The notes under the pieces were generated by a model, which ran no database searches, was not told where the DNA came from, and saw only the letters and a list, made by a program, of their open reading frames with translations. Of a stretch of 64,000 nt of DNA, positions 9,688-18,414 are shown one piece after another; position 1 is the first letter of the stretch; every line of letters starts with the position of its first letter. The position numbers and the translations under genes were made by a program. The stretch lies in NCBI GenBank assembly GCA_964621445.1, contig CAZUNO010000009.1, positions 1 to 64,000 on the forward strand, given 5' to 3'. This DNA is from CAZUNO01 sp964621445 [NCBI: Candidatus Hadarchaeota archaeon] (GTDB lineage: Archaea > CAYQAE01 > CAYVLA01).

Positions 9688-9751
9688 TCCAAAATCACCC
9701 CCAGGACCGCCAACATCGCCCTGGACTATCTCCCGGTTAGGGGCTTAACCA

Positions 9752-10119
9752 CTAGAGGAATGCACGCGCTATGAGATGTAGAGCGGTCCAGGTAATCAGC
9801 GCCAGGAGGTATCCAGCAGTGCCCGCCGATGCCACGGCGGAAAGAATGAAAACCACCAGTACTATAAATATCATCGAGAGGTAAACCCTGCCCAGGAATG
9901 AGTCTAGAAAATTACTCCTTATGCTCCTTGATAGTGATCGCACTCCGTGAAGAATCCAGGCCAGGGTAGCCCCGCAAAAGACCATTCCGAAGGTATGGGG
10001 GCCAGGTTTTGCCGAAGCCAAAGCAATCCGAGTATGGCTGGAAATCCTAACCAGAAAGGCCGATTCCATCTGTGCTCCTTGGCGTACAACCAGGTCGCCA
10101 CCCAATCCCCTGGGGACAC
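9752..10119 (-). pseudogene. small membrane protein gene broken by a -1 frameshift in a G5/C5 run
   Basis: Two overlapping minus-strand frames each hold half of one plausible protein. The upstream frame (GTG at 10119) reads MSPGDWVATWLYAKEHRWNR followed by a hydrophobic stretch and LRQNLAP, then goes out of frame. The downstream frame continues HTFGMVFCGATLAW and ends with two hydrophobic helices and AFL. The frames join if one C is added to the C5 run (plus-strand G5 at 9997-10001). The repaired product would be a membrane protein of about 120 residues with three or four helices. The lesion may be a sequencing or assembly error or a true pseudogene. The N-terminus is also uncertain because a stop lies about 36 bases upstream of the GTG. 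Function is unknown. Confidence 0.6.
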
Positions 10120-10216
10120 GCTGATTAGTTCGTAATACCCGCAACCTCCATATCAATTTGACGGGGAGCAACATAAACCGTGGAGATCGAAATGCCTCAT
10201 GACATGTGAAGATCAT

Positions 10217-10500
10217 CCGGCAGGACGATCATAGGAGTATGCTAAGGTATTGGAGATGCGTAGAGAGGGCATCGATCCGGGATTCCAGTACCAACAGAGA
10301 TGCTCGGGTTTTCCTCCTCGATATCCATCCCTGATCGCCCCCATGCTAAACCGGTCATATTTCCATGCCTCCATGCCCAATTATAAAATTCCCCCATCGC
10401 AAAACAGGATCCGTCGCCCAGGGGGCACACATGTTGGCTAGCTGGCGGAGGGCAGGTAGATCGGCCATGAATCACGGGGAGCCCAATTGATATCCAGCAA
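10217..10500. other. intergenic region with no recognised content
   Basis: About 280 bases lie between the broken membrane-protein gene and the 3' end of the isomerase gene. I found no RNA gene, repeat or convincing reading frame. Frames that cross it are low-complexity shadows of the isomerase. Confidence 0.45.
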
Positions 10501-11814
10501 CTATTGCAGTCGGTGGACCTCAAGGTCCAGTATCTTCCCAGCTTCCAACAGAGCATCCATCCAGTGTCCAAGGGTCATTGAAGCGTGCTGGGACCCCACT
10601 ATCATCTCGGGTACCTTCTCCACATCGCCATCAACCGTCATGTGAACGATCTCCCTACAGTGAATGCCATCCTCGGTACCCACGATATTTCCTTCGATTA
10701 CGCTGATGGATTCCAGAGATTTTTCCATGTTAATCAGGGTCATGGGCTGTCCGGGCTCGATATCTGCATATGCGGTGACCCCGAACTTCCGGCCGTGATA
10801 ATCCCTGACCGTGAAGCCTCCAGAGGCAAGGGAAAGGGGAATTATATCGTGTTCTAAGCTTACTTCCCCCTCACGGGCCTCAAACCTTCCCTTGCTGCTG
10901 CCGAAGTTTCCCATGGTGACCGCTTGCTGACTTACGGCATGGAGAAGGAGAGATGCCAACATGGCCGTGATATCTCCCTCACAGGCACACAGTATGCCCT
11001 CATCGATTAGACGGTTAAAGGCCAGGCAGGGCACCACCGGTCTTTCCTCGGTGAAACGGCCGCAGTTTACAGTCAGACCATTAGCGTCCTCTCTATCACA
11101 AAGCTTACGCAAGGCTAGATAGACCCTGGTGGCGTCGAGTAGGTCTTTATCATCCGGTTCAATGACATTCTCGAAATCATTTTTCCATTCCTCGAGGTCT
11201 TCACCTACCTCATCCTCCGTGAACCGATCGAAGTACCGATAGAACTCATTGGTCTCTATATGCCTGGTTCTAACCCCGAATTTCTCCTCCAGCAGGGGGA
11301 AATCATAAGGCCCTTTTGGTGCCGAGAATGATGGAATCTCGCCAATGTAGAGGAATTTGCTCTCCTTCAGGTATTTTTGGGCCCGGAGACCCCTTAGGAA
11401 CTGGTCATCGGCCCTGGCGATTGGAAGACCCAGGTTGGATATAGTGCGCATCTCTAGGGGAACCGATCCCCGGGAGCGGACCAGAAGAGCGTCGGTATCC
11501 AGGCTGATCTGCTTCCTCAAGGACCTCATATGACCGTGTTCAATTACCACCAATGGCTCTTCGATCTCCACAAAGTCAACGTTAATCTCCTCCTCAAAGT
11601 CCTGGACCATCCTCTTCGAGGATTCCTCTGCCTCTTCACGGGTTATGCCGGGGAAATTTGGGGTGCCGGAAACATCCGCGGAACACACGCTGCCATAGAC
11701 ATCGGTGTAGTGATGGAGCCCCACGTACACGGGCTTTATCTTTACGATTCCTCTCTTCCTCTGGTTGGGTATCATCAATTTTACCCAAAGGTCCAAGGAC
11801 TTTAGTGTTTCCAC
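10501..11814 (-). CDS. L-fucose/L-arabinose isomerase-fold sugar isomerase
   Basis: The 437-residue protein has the two-domain layout of FucI/AraA-like isomerases. The N-terminal part is alpha/beta (VYVGLHHYTDVYGSVCSA). The C-terminal region carries the metal-site segment RLIDEGILCACEGDITAML, in which a conserved Glu-Asp pair binds the metal, and a later His (SQHASMTLGHW). Members interconvert aldoses and ketoses, and the sugar cannot be told from sequence. The start is uncertain: GTG at 11814 gives the longest form, and ATG at residue 14 (MIPNQRKRG) is possible. Neither has a strong ribosome binding site. It probably belongs with the upstream sugar-processing island. Confidence 0.78.
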   Translation of the reverse strand: METLKSLDLWVKLMIPNQRKRGIVKIKPVYVGLHHYTDVYGSVCSADVSGTPNFPGITREEAEESSKRMVQDFEEEINVDFVEIEEPLVVIEHGHMRSLRKQISLDTDALLVRSRGSVPLEMRTISNLGLPIARADDQFLRGLRAQKYLKESKFLYIGEIPSFSAPKGPYDFPLLEEKFGVRTRHIETNEFYRYFDRFTEDEVGEDLEEWKNDFENVIEPDDKDLLDATRVYLALRKLCDREDANGLTVNCGRFTEERPVVPCLAFNRLIDEGILCACEGDITAMLASLLLHAVSQQAVTMGNFGSSKGRFEAREGEVSLEHDIIPLSLASGGFTVRDYHGRKFGVTAYADIEPGQPMTLINMEKSLESISVIEGNIVGTEDGIHCREIVHMTVDGDVEKVPEMIVGSQHASMTLGHWMDALLEAGKILDLEVHRLQ

Positions 11815-11992
11815 CTGTTGAGATCAAGCATTATCCATCATGAGATAGATAGGTATGAGGTCATCAAATCCGGATAACTGGGAAGATCTAAAGATTAGTA
11901 AATTCCGGACTATGGTTCACACTATCTCCATAAAATTCATATGCACTGTCAAGTTCCAGTGCGTCGATATCCTGCCAGGGCCTGTCTGATCC

Positions 11993-12289
11993 TTATTCCT
12001 CGGCCATCTCGTCTACCTCTTCGGCCCCGTCGGCCAGGAAGCCTTCCTCGTCTTCAAGCAGTATGTTTAGTAGTCTCTGGAACTCGCCTGCGTGGACCTT
12101 CTCCTCGTCAGCCACATCCTGCAGAACTTCCTTGGCCAGCTCATTCTCAGTTGCATCGGCCAGGGCCTCATAGAGGTGTATGGCCTCTTCCTCGGCTGCC
12201 AGCGATAGACGCAAAGCTCTAGCAAGCTCCCTCGAGGTCAGCTTTCGATCCGGCGTAACCCCGCTAAACGGGTCTAGAAATTCGGGCAT
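11993..12289 (-). CDS. half-size ferritin-like protein of the encapsulated-ferritin type
   Basis: This 98-residue two-helix protein has the carboxylate-bridged iron motif ExxxHLYE (EEEAIHLYEALADA) in helix 1 and DEEKVHAGEF in helix 2, the single ExxH half-site that must pair in a dimer. It ends in an acidic tail (FLADGAEEVDEMAEE), as in EncFtn-type proteins that oxidise Fe(II) inside encapsulin shells. No encapsulin gene is visible in the window and no clear cargo-loading peptide is seen, so it may act free or be targeted in trans. ATG at 12289 is preceded by GGAGGAGAT. A TATA-like CTTTTAAGAG lies upstream on the minus strand. Confidence 0.8.
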   Translation of the reverse strand: MPEFLDPFSGVTPDRKLTSRELARALRLSLAAEEEAIHLYEALADATENELAKEVLQDVADEEKVHAGEFQRLLNILLEDEEGFLADGAEEVDEMAEE

Positions 12290-12392
12290 TATATCTCCTC
12301 CCGCATGTTAAGATTATACTCTTAAAAGATTTAACGTTATCAACCGAAATTACGCAATTTGCACCTCGGAAGAAAACAGGCATCACGGGCCA

Positions 12393-12857
12393 TTAATCCA
12401 GGATAACGACCTTGCAGCTGCTTCCCCTACAGACCCTTTCCTTCACGGAACCCGAAAGGAGCTTGTCTATGCTCGATTTATCCGATGAATGTATTATCAC
12501 GTGGGACGGTTCAAATTTCTCAATCGCATTCAGAATAATTTTCGATGCCCTTCCCTCTCTCTCCTTCTTCTCGGTGGGAATTCCCAGGGCCTGGCTTATT
12601 CCAAGAATCTTGTCCGAATATCCCGATGCTCGTATCTCCTGGTCCCTCACTAGATGGCCCTTTAATGTCCTGAGATCCGAGGTACCCAGATAGCTCTCTA
12701 TGGTCCCGCTGGACTCCCGGGTCTCGGATATGCTGAGAACTATGACTTTTTCGGGTTCCTGTTGCTGGATCAATTTTCTAATCGTGTCCAGGCTCTTCCT
12801 CTTGTATGGTCTCCGGTAGCAGGCAATCAGTATCTTCCCGGCTCTATCTCCAACCAT
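12393..12857 (-). CDS. UspA-like universal stress protein
   Basis: The 154-residue alpha/beta protein begins KILIACYRRPYKRKSLD, a Usp first strand and loop, and ends with SGSVKERVCRGSSCKVVIL, the usual last helix and strand. The family ATP motif G-x2-G-x9-G-S/T is degenerate here (HSSDKSSIDKLLSGSV), so ATP binding is doubtful. It begins only four bases after the end of the anion-transporter gene on the same strand. Usp proteins are often coupled to transporters, and a regulatory link is inferred from this. Confidence 0.8.
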   Translation of the reverse strand: MVGDRAGKILIACYRRPYKRKSLDTIRKLIQQQEPEKVIVLSISETRESSGTIESYLGTSDLRTLKGHLVRDQEIRASGYSDKILGISQALGIPTEKKEREGRASKIILNAIEKFEPSHVIIHSSDKSSIDKLLSGSVKERVCRGSSCKVVILD

Positions 12858-12861
12858 CCTC

Positions 12862-14298
12862 TCACCATAGACCTATTATCTTCCACCATCCTAAGCCGAC
12901 GGTCATGAACACGCATATGCCAATTAAATTTAGAGTTAGACCCGGTTTTAGAAAATCCCTCGTTCTTAGAAGCCCGGTGTCATAAACCATGGCAGAGCCG
13001 GGCGTGCCAATTATGAACATGAACGCGAATGCCGAGGGAAGGGCGACAACAAACATGGCCAGCTGAGGGTCCAGGCCCAGGCTGGAGGCACTGAACAGGG
13101 TGAGAACTATGGGAAGGATGGTGCCTGTGGCAGCGCTGTTGCTCATAACTTCGGAAAGAAAGATGGTCAAGGTGACGACCGCCAATATCAGTATGATGGG
13201 GCGTCCGATAAATGAGGAGATTAGATTTCTGGCGATGAAATCTGCCGCATTCGTCTCCTGTGAAAGGGCAAACGCGAGGGTTATGGCCCCGGCATAGAGG
13301 AATATGATGCCCCACGGTAGCTTGCTCTCCACATCCTCCCAGCTCAGGGTTCCGGTCATCCCCAGGAGCCCTGCAATAAAAACGGCCACCGTTGCCATCC
13401 CGATAATCGTCCCGAAGGTCGCCCAAAGCAGGAAAGCCAGGGCCAGGAAAAAGATGACCTTGACCTCGCTAAAGGAGAGATCTCCCATCTCCTTCACCTC
13501 TTCCTGTAGGTAGTCCCTCAGGTATTTCATGTCAATTTTCTCAGGTGGATAGAAATAGAGCATGACCATGAAAAGCAGGAACAGCATCACGAACACGATA
13601 GGTGCTGCCGCGATGAACCAGCCCAGGAAACTGATCGTCGTTTCAGGATACTGCTGATGGAAAATGGAGATGGCCAGCGGGTTCCTGGCTCCTCCCAACA
13701 GGGTTCCCATGCTCCCAACCGATGAACCATAGGCAAGTGATAGTAACACCGCCTTGGAGAAGTTCGTCCTCTCCATCTCCCTCTTTCCCGCTCGGAGGAC
13801 GCTCAATGTTATTGGGATGAGAAGGGCAACCACACCGTGCGCCGGCATTGTCATGGACAGCAGGGCGGAGATGAGTATTATTCCCAGCAGGAAGGTCCGG
13901 GGAGAGGAACCGAATCTTCTGAGGAAGGTTAGGGCTATCCTCTTGTCCAGATCATGTTTACTCAGGGAAAAGGCAAGGATAATCGCGCCCAGTAGGAAGA
14001 AGATCGTGCTGGACCCCGCTCCCTGAAAGGCACTATCCGGAGAAAAAACTCCGGTGGCCACCAAAGAGGCGGAAATGAAGAAGAAGGTCATGGGGAAGGA
14101 AATGGGCCTGGTGATCCATAGAATGATGGTGGCAGCAAATACTGCTATCCCGCTCTGCCCCTCGCGGGAAAGACCACTCGGATTGGGCCCAAAATGCATA
14201 ACCAGGAAAACGGTCAAGGCCAGTATTATGGCCAGCCATCTCTCCTTGTTCTCCGGGGCCCGAAGTCTCTTCAGATTGAGGTCCAAGTGATAATCCAC
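12862..14298 (-). CDS. DASS/SLC13-type sodium:anion symporter
   Basis: The 478-residue polytopic membrane protein has about eleven helices. It has the two pseudo-symmetric family motifs: SVGSMGTLLGGARNPLAIS in the first half and FLSEVMSNSAATGTILPI (the SNT-type sodium site) in the second. Family members import dicarboxylates, sulfate or other anions with sodium. The first motif differs from the usual GGxxTxxGTPxN by having GGARN. Substrate is not predictable. It is co-transcribed with the downstream UspA gene. The upstream region contains an A-rich stretch that could hold its promoter. Confidence 0.88.
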   Translation of the reverse strand: MDYHLDLNLKRLRAPENKERWLAIILALTVFLVMHFGPNPSGLSREGQSGIAVFAATIILWITRPISFPMTFFFISASLVATGVFSPDSAFQGAGSSTIFFLLGAIILAFSLSKHDLDKRIALTFLRRFGSSPRTFLLGIILISALLSMTMPAHGVVALLIPITLSVLRAGKREMERTNFSKAVLLSLAYGSSVGSMGTLLGGARNPLAISIFHQQYPETTISFLGWFIAAAPIVFVMLFLLFMVMLYFYPPEKIDMKYLRDYLQEEVKEMGDLSFSEVKVIFFLALAFLLWATFGTIIGMATVAVFIAGLLGMTGTLSWEDVESKLPWGIIFLYAGAITLAFALSQETNAADFIARNLISSFIGRPIILILAVVTLTIFLSEVMSNSAATGTILPIVLTLFSASSLGLDPQLAMFVVALPSAFAFMFIIGTPGSAMVYDTGLLRTRDFLKPGLTLNLIGICVFMTVGLGWWKIIGLW

Positions 14299-14416
14299 CG
14301 GTCCGATTAAGGTATGAAATTGAGTTTACATTTCAGGGAAAGGTTCACTTTTTTTATTTTGTCCAAGTTGGATCAGGGCCCAAATCCGCTTGACATGAAT
14401 TCAGTAGCAGAGACCG

Positions 14417-15172
14417 CTATTTCTTCCGGAACCTGTGAATTATCATTATAGCTACCATGGCCAGGCATATTCCTAGTATGTCCAGAGTTTTAATTCTCCA
14501 GCCGCCCTCGCCAAAAACGATCCGGAACTCGGGTCCGGATGGTACACCGGTTGTTATGTGCCAAATAATTCCAATGGTCCCGTCAGCCCTCCAGGTCTTG
14601 GCGGAGTTAGCCCTCGGTTCCCAATCCTTCGGTGGCTTACTGGAAGGTGGATAGATCCTGACCATAAGTTCCTCCGTATCCACCTCCAGAAAGGGGACCT
14701 TTAGCCTGACCAGAGTATTGGCGCCGGTCCTACCAAAAAGAAAATCCTTGGTTGTTGCCCCGATGGAATCTCCCAGGTTTTCAAGGCGATACTTCAATAT
14801 CAGGGTAACCTCCTGCCCTGCATATAACCTATCAGCAAGCAGTATGGTGACCAGGGTTTTATTTCCCTCGATCTCCGTCTCAACCTCCAGGTCGGTAGCA
14901 TCCCTGGTCCGGGCAATTAGGTTATCTTCGAGATCCCGTAACTCTCTGCTCGAATATGGGAAGGTGACATTTACCCTGCTCACGGACCCCTGGTAGCAGT
15001 ATAGGCTGAGGGACTGGGTGACGAACATGCTGGTACCTCCTCCATAGATGCTAGCTTCCACCGACTCGGAGGTGCAGTAGTAACCTAGAGCCATTACCGG
15101 AGGGCAAAGGATCGCCGCGCCCATCAAGGAAAATGCGAAAATGAATAAGCCCCGTCCTTTTCCACCGGCCAT
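14417..15172 (-). CDS. secreted, C-terminally membrane-anchored protein of unknown function
   Basis: I place the start at ATG 15172 (MAGGKGRGLFIFAFSLMGAA), which gives a clean signal peptide ending near PVMALG. The frame is open further upstream, to 15385, but that part would overlap the divergent PRPP synthetase gene. The mature protein is a beta-rich domain of about 190 residues (SLSLYCYQGSVSRVNVTFPY) with several cysteines near its N-terminus. It ends with one helix, ILGICLAMVAIMIIH, followed by RFRKK as a stop-transfer signal. I do not recognise the domain. The topology suggests a cell-surface protein. Confidence 0.65.
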   Translation of the reverse strand: MAGGKGRGLFIFAFSLMGAAILCPPVMALGYYCTSESVEASIYGGGTSMFVTQSLSLYCYQGSVSRVNVTFPYSSRELRDLEDNLIARTRDATDLEVETEIEGNKTLVTILLADRLYAGQEVTLILKYRLENLGDSIGATTKDFLFGRTGANTLVRLKVPFLEVDTEELMVRIYPPSSKPPKDWEPRANSAKTWRADGTIGIIWHITTGVPSGPEFRIVFGEGGWRIKTLDILGICLAMVAIMIIHRFRKK

Positions 15173-15319
15173 TCTATTGTACCCCCGATTTCTGTGTCGA
15201 GCCTCAGATCCATAAATGTATACCATCCGGGAATTCAGGGACAGCCACTTCCACACGGAACTCCTCAGAGGTGAAACAAATATAGACCGCCAGTCAAAAG
15301 CAACATCGGTAGAACCGAA

Positions 15320-16432
15320 ATGAATCCGGATTATGATCCGAGTTCCAAGGCATTCTTCACCCCGGAATGGTTTGCAGCCCAGCAAGGCAAGAAAATGGAG
15401 CCCCCCAGGGGAGGGCTACTCCTGGCCGGCTGCTCGGCGGGATCCTATCTGTCCAAGAGCGTCGCCGATAGGTACGAGGAACTGCTAGAGAAGGCCGGGA
15501 GCAACTGTGAAATACTGTACATGGACGACATCGATAGGCGTTTTACGGACTCCGAGACCTGCGTTAGGCTTGACATGCATGTCGGTGGTTTTGACGTATT
15601 CCTTTTCCAGGCTCTCTTCGACCCAACCTCCGAACTCAGCATCGACCAGAACTACATGGCCTTCCTTATCGCCGCCAGAACCTTCAAGGAACACGGGGCC
15701 AAGCACGTAACCGGAGTTCTCCCCTATCTCGCATATGCCCGGCAGGACAAGCCAACCTCATTCACCCGAGAACCCACCACCGCTCGTCTCATGGCCGACC
15801 TAAGCATAGAGGCGGGCATAGATTCGTTAATCGCCTGGGACCCACATGCGGGGCAGATCAGAGGGTTCTATGGCAGCGTTCCCGTGAACATGCTTGAATC
15901 GTTAACCCTGTTCATCAACGAATTTGATGATTTTAGAGCCAGGGATGACGTCATAACCGTTTCACCCGACGCAGGGGCCTCAAAATTCATAACCCACTTC
16001 GGCCGTGCCCTGGACATCAAATGTGCCATAGGTTCCAAGTACCGTCCCGAGCCCGAGAAGGTGGTCATGTCGGAGATTATAGGGGATTTCACCGACAAGA
16101 AGATAGCCATCATACTTGATGACATCCTCAGCAGCGGGGGAACGGTCCACGCCCTCACAAAAAAGCTGGTTGAGGAAAAGGGAATTGAAGAGGTATACTT
16201 AGGGGTATCCCACAACCTGTGCCTCCCAAAGGCCAGGGAGAGAATGAAGGAGCTAAACGAGGATTACGGTCTGAAAGAGTTCGTGGTCACCAACAGCATA
16301 CCCCAGACCGAGGATTTCTGTTCCCTGGACTTCCTCAAGGTCCGGTGCCTGTCAGACACCTTTGCCAGAACCATCAACCGCATCCACTATAGTCGCTCGG
16401 TGAGCGAGGTTTTCTACAGGCCCCGGGCCTAA
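15320..16432 (+). CDS. prs: ribose-phosphate pyrophosphokinase (PRPP synthetase)
   Basis: The 370-residue protein makes PRPP from ribose 5-phosphate and ATP for nucleotide and histidine synthesis. It has the family's conserved YLAYARQDKPTSF loop (usual PYxxYxRQDK), SPDAGASKF, and the PRPP-binding loop IILDDILSSGGTV. It is longer than the usual 290-320 residues, with an N-terminal extension of about 40 residues and an insertion-rich C-terminus, so it belongs to a divergent branch. ATG at 15320 lies about 40 bases after an AAATATAGAC TATA-like box (15275-15284). It is divergent from the surface-protein gene. Confidence 0.87.
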   Translation: MNPDYDPSSKAFFTPEWFAAQQGKKMEPPRGGLLLAGCSAGSYLSKSVADRYEELLEKAGSNCEILYMDDIDRRFTDSETCVRLDMHVGGFDVFLFQALFDPTSELSIDQNYMAFLIAARTFKEHGAKHVTGVLPYLAYARQDKPTSFTREPTTARLMADLSIEAGIDSLIAWDPHAGQIRGFYGSVPVNMLESLTLFINEFDDFRARDDVITVSPDAGASKFITHFGRALDIKCAIGSKYRPEPEKVVMSEIIGDFTDKKIAIILDDILSSGGTVHALTKKLVEEKGIEEVYLGVSHNLCLPKARERMKELNEDYGLKEFVVTNSIPQTEDFCSLDFLKVRCLSDTFARTINRIHYSRSVSEVFYRPRA

Positions 16433-16544
16433 AGGAATTCGGCAGAACCGTTAGGACATCTAGATAATCCATGATTCTTTGTCGATGATGATTACCCGGG
16501 TCTGAACGTCAACATGCCACTGATTGACGGTTTTTCGAGAGGCT

Positions 16545-17618
16545 CTAGCCGGTGGTCTGATCCACATAGAACCAATCGCTCTCCAGCACCTTCAGTTTCA
16601 GGGACGCCAGAACCCTCTCCCCATTCTCACGGGGCTCCGAAATGTAATATGTCAGGTAAACCCTCCCATCAACGAAGGTAACGCTGGTGTAACAGTAGGT
16701 GCGTGAATGGTCGCTCTCGATATTTTTTACCCCACCCCAACTCTTGCCTTCATCCCTGGATATGGCCGAGGTTAACGGCGTTCTCCTGGAGAAGGGCTCG
16801 CCATCCGTTCTCTGACTCCGATCATTCCATATGACCAGTAGATCCCGGGTGGATGGAATTCTCTTAATGGAAACCGGAGATACAGGTGCTTCCAGTTCCG
16901 TCGGTCCTGGCGCCGACCAGGTCTCTCCCCCGTCCAGGGAACGGGACTGGTATATGTAGCCAAGATCACACCTCATGAACATCAGCAACGAACCGTCCTT
17001 CAGTTCCACCACCCCTGGTTCCTGCATTCCGGATTCCGAGCCCTCTACCTGCAACCTGGAATCTGAAGGCTCCCAGCTCTCTCCCCGGTCATCGGAGTAG
17101 AAAACGGTAGACCAGTTCGCCCCCCCGGACCTTTCGGGATATGTACATGCGGGGACGATCAGCCTGCCGTCCGAGAGCTGGACCAGCCGATCGTTATTCA
17201 CCACATGATATCCCTTCTGGGGCGTGGCGCAAACGGCCTCGGACCAGGAGCCTCCCTCGTCATCGGATTTCCTGAAATAGGCTCTGCAATCCTGCTGGGA
17301 ATTCTTGACCAGATATAGAAGTGCCATATCCCCCGAGTGCAGCCTTTCCAGGCTCACCGACATCACGTTCATATCGCCCGTATTTGGCTGCAGGACGAAG
17401 CCGTCCTCCCAGTTAATTCCCCGGTCCCTAGATATTCGGCCCACCACCCTGGCCGATGAGTGATCGGAGCTCCCACCGTAAAACTGGGTATAGGTCAGGA
17501 GCAGGGAGCCGTCCTTCAACTCTATCATGTCCCCCTCGCCCCTTCTGGGGATGGATTCATCTATCCACCACACCTTCTCGTAGATCTCTAGATCATTCAA
17601 AGAAAGTTCTCCCTTCAC
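16545..17618 (-). CDS. sialidase-like (BNR/Asp-box) six-bladed propeller, cytosolic
   Basis: The 357-residue protein has five Asp-box turns: SRDRGINW, SDDEGGSW, SDDRGESW, SLDGGETW and SRDEGKSW. It also has an early Arg-rich segment and GMQEPGVVELKDGSLLMFMR, typical of exo-alpha-sialidase-like hydrolases. There is no signal peptide. The GTG start overlaps the stop of the upstream radical-SAM gene (sequence ATGTGA), so the two are translationally coupled. Substrate is unknown; many such proteins are not true sialidases. Catalytic assignment rests on the fold only. Confidence 0.78.
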   Translation of the reverse strand: MKGELSLNDLEIYEKVWWIDESIPRRGEGDMIELKDGSLLLTYTQFYGGSSDHSSARVVGRISRDRGINWEDGFVLQPNTGDMNVMSVSLERLHSGDMALLYLVKNSQQDCRAYFRKSDDEGGSWSEAVCATPQKGYHVVNNDRLVQLSDGRLIVPACTYPERSGGANWSTVFYSDDRGESWEPSDSRLQVEGSESGMQEPGVVELKDGSLLMFMRCDLGYIYQSRSLDGGETWSAPGPTELEAPVSPVSIKRIPSTRDLLVIWNDRSQRTDGEPFSRRTPLTSAISRDEGKSWGGVKNIESDHSRTYCYTSVTFVDGRVYLTYYISEPRENGERVLASLKLKVLESDWFYVDQTTG

Positions 17619-18340
17619 ATATATTGAACGCCGAACTCCTTGGTCTTAATGCCCACCTTATCGACGTGCTTTTTGGCAATTCTCGCCAGCCTAGAGAGCC
17701 TATTGGGGGCCGGTGACTCGACCTTCTCCAGAGAGCTATCCAGAAGATCGCCCTCGGGTCTAAACTGCTGTAGGTAATATACATCACAGCCCTCGATAAG
17801 CGGAGCGATGATTTCAATATCCCTCGGACCCACCAGACCGGGAACCACGGTAGTACGTATTTCCACGGTGGCCCTCGATTGGATGGATCTCTCGACTGAC
17901 TCGATTACCCTGTCGGCCATCTCGGCACTTACCCCGGCGACCTCTCCGTATCTTTCGGGCGCGGACTTGAAATCTATACTCACCCTATCGACGAGTCCCT
18001 TCCCCAACATCCTCTCCAATACCTCCGGCCTTGACCCATTGGTGTCGATGAGCACCCCCCGTTCCCTTGATTTTATGTAGGAGGCCAGGTCCATCACCGC
18101 CTCCTCCTGAAGGGTCGGTTCTCCCCCGGAGAAAACCACTCCATCGATCCACATCAGGTTTTCCTCTATCTTTTCCTTGAACTCCTCTACCTCCATCTGG
18201 TTACCGGAGTTCATGGGTATTATTCCAGAATTCTGACAGAAGGGGCACCTGAAGTTGCATCCGGCCAGCCATACTATCATGGCGCACTTGCCGGGCCAAT
18301 CCACGGTGGTAGGTATGAGATAATCGCCGATTCTCAACAC
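17615..18340 (-). CDS. radical SAM activating enzyme, NrdG/PflA-like
   Basis: The 241-residue protein has the radical-SAM cluster motif CNFRCPFC (Cx3Cx2C) after IVWLAGC, the SAM-binding GGEPTLQ and the later beta-strand residues of the fold. It matches archaeal anaerobic ribonucleoside-triphosphate-reductase activating proteins in length and layout. No glycyl-radical enzyme lies in the window. Its stop overlaps the start of the sialidase-like gene, an unusual pairing. It lacks the C-terminal extra Fe-S clusters of sulfatase maturases, so I do not assign it to sulfatase activation. Confidence 0.85.
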   Translation of the reverse strand: MLRIGDYLIPTTVDWPGKCAMIVWLAGCNFRCPFCQNSGIIPMNSGNQMEVEEFKEKIEENLMWIDGVVFSGGEPTLQEEAVMDLASYIKSRERGVLIDTNGSRPEVLERMLGKGLVDRVSIDFKSAPERYGEVAGVSAEMADRVIESVERSIQSRATVEIRTTVVPGLVGPRDIEIIAPLIEGCDVYYLQQFRPEGDLLDSSLEKVESPAPNRLSRLARIAKKHVDKVGIKTKEFGVQYM

Positions 18341-18414
18341 TTATCTCCCTTTATGCTAATCCAGAGATGTAGAATAATGTGTTCGTATACGACCACATTG
18401 TGGCGCGGATTCCT

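Noticed and set aside
10242-10571. 109-codon minus-strand frame
   Set aside because: Trp/Cys-rich, overlaps the 3' end of the isomerase in another frame and has no ribosome binding site.
17615-18340. Radical SAM protein as the maturase of the sulfatase at 5.2 kb
   Set aside because: It lacks the extra C-terminal cysteine clusters of anaerobic sulfatase maturases and fits the NrdG layout.
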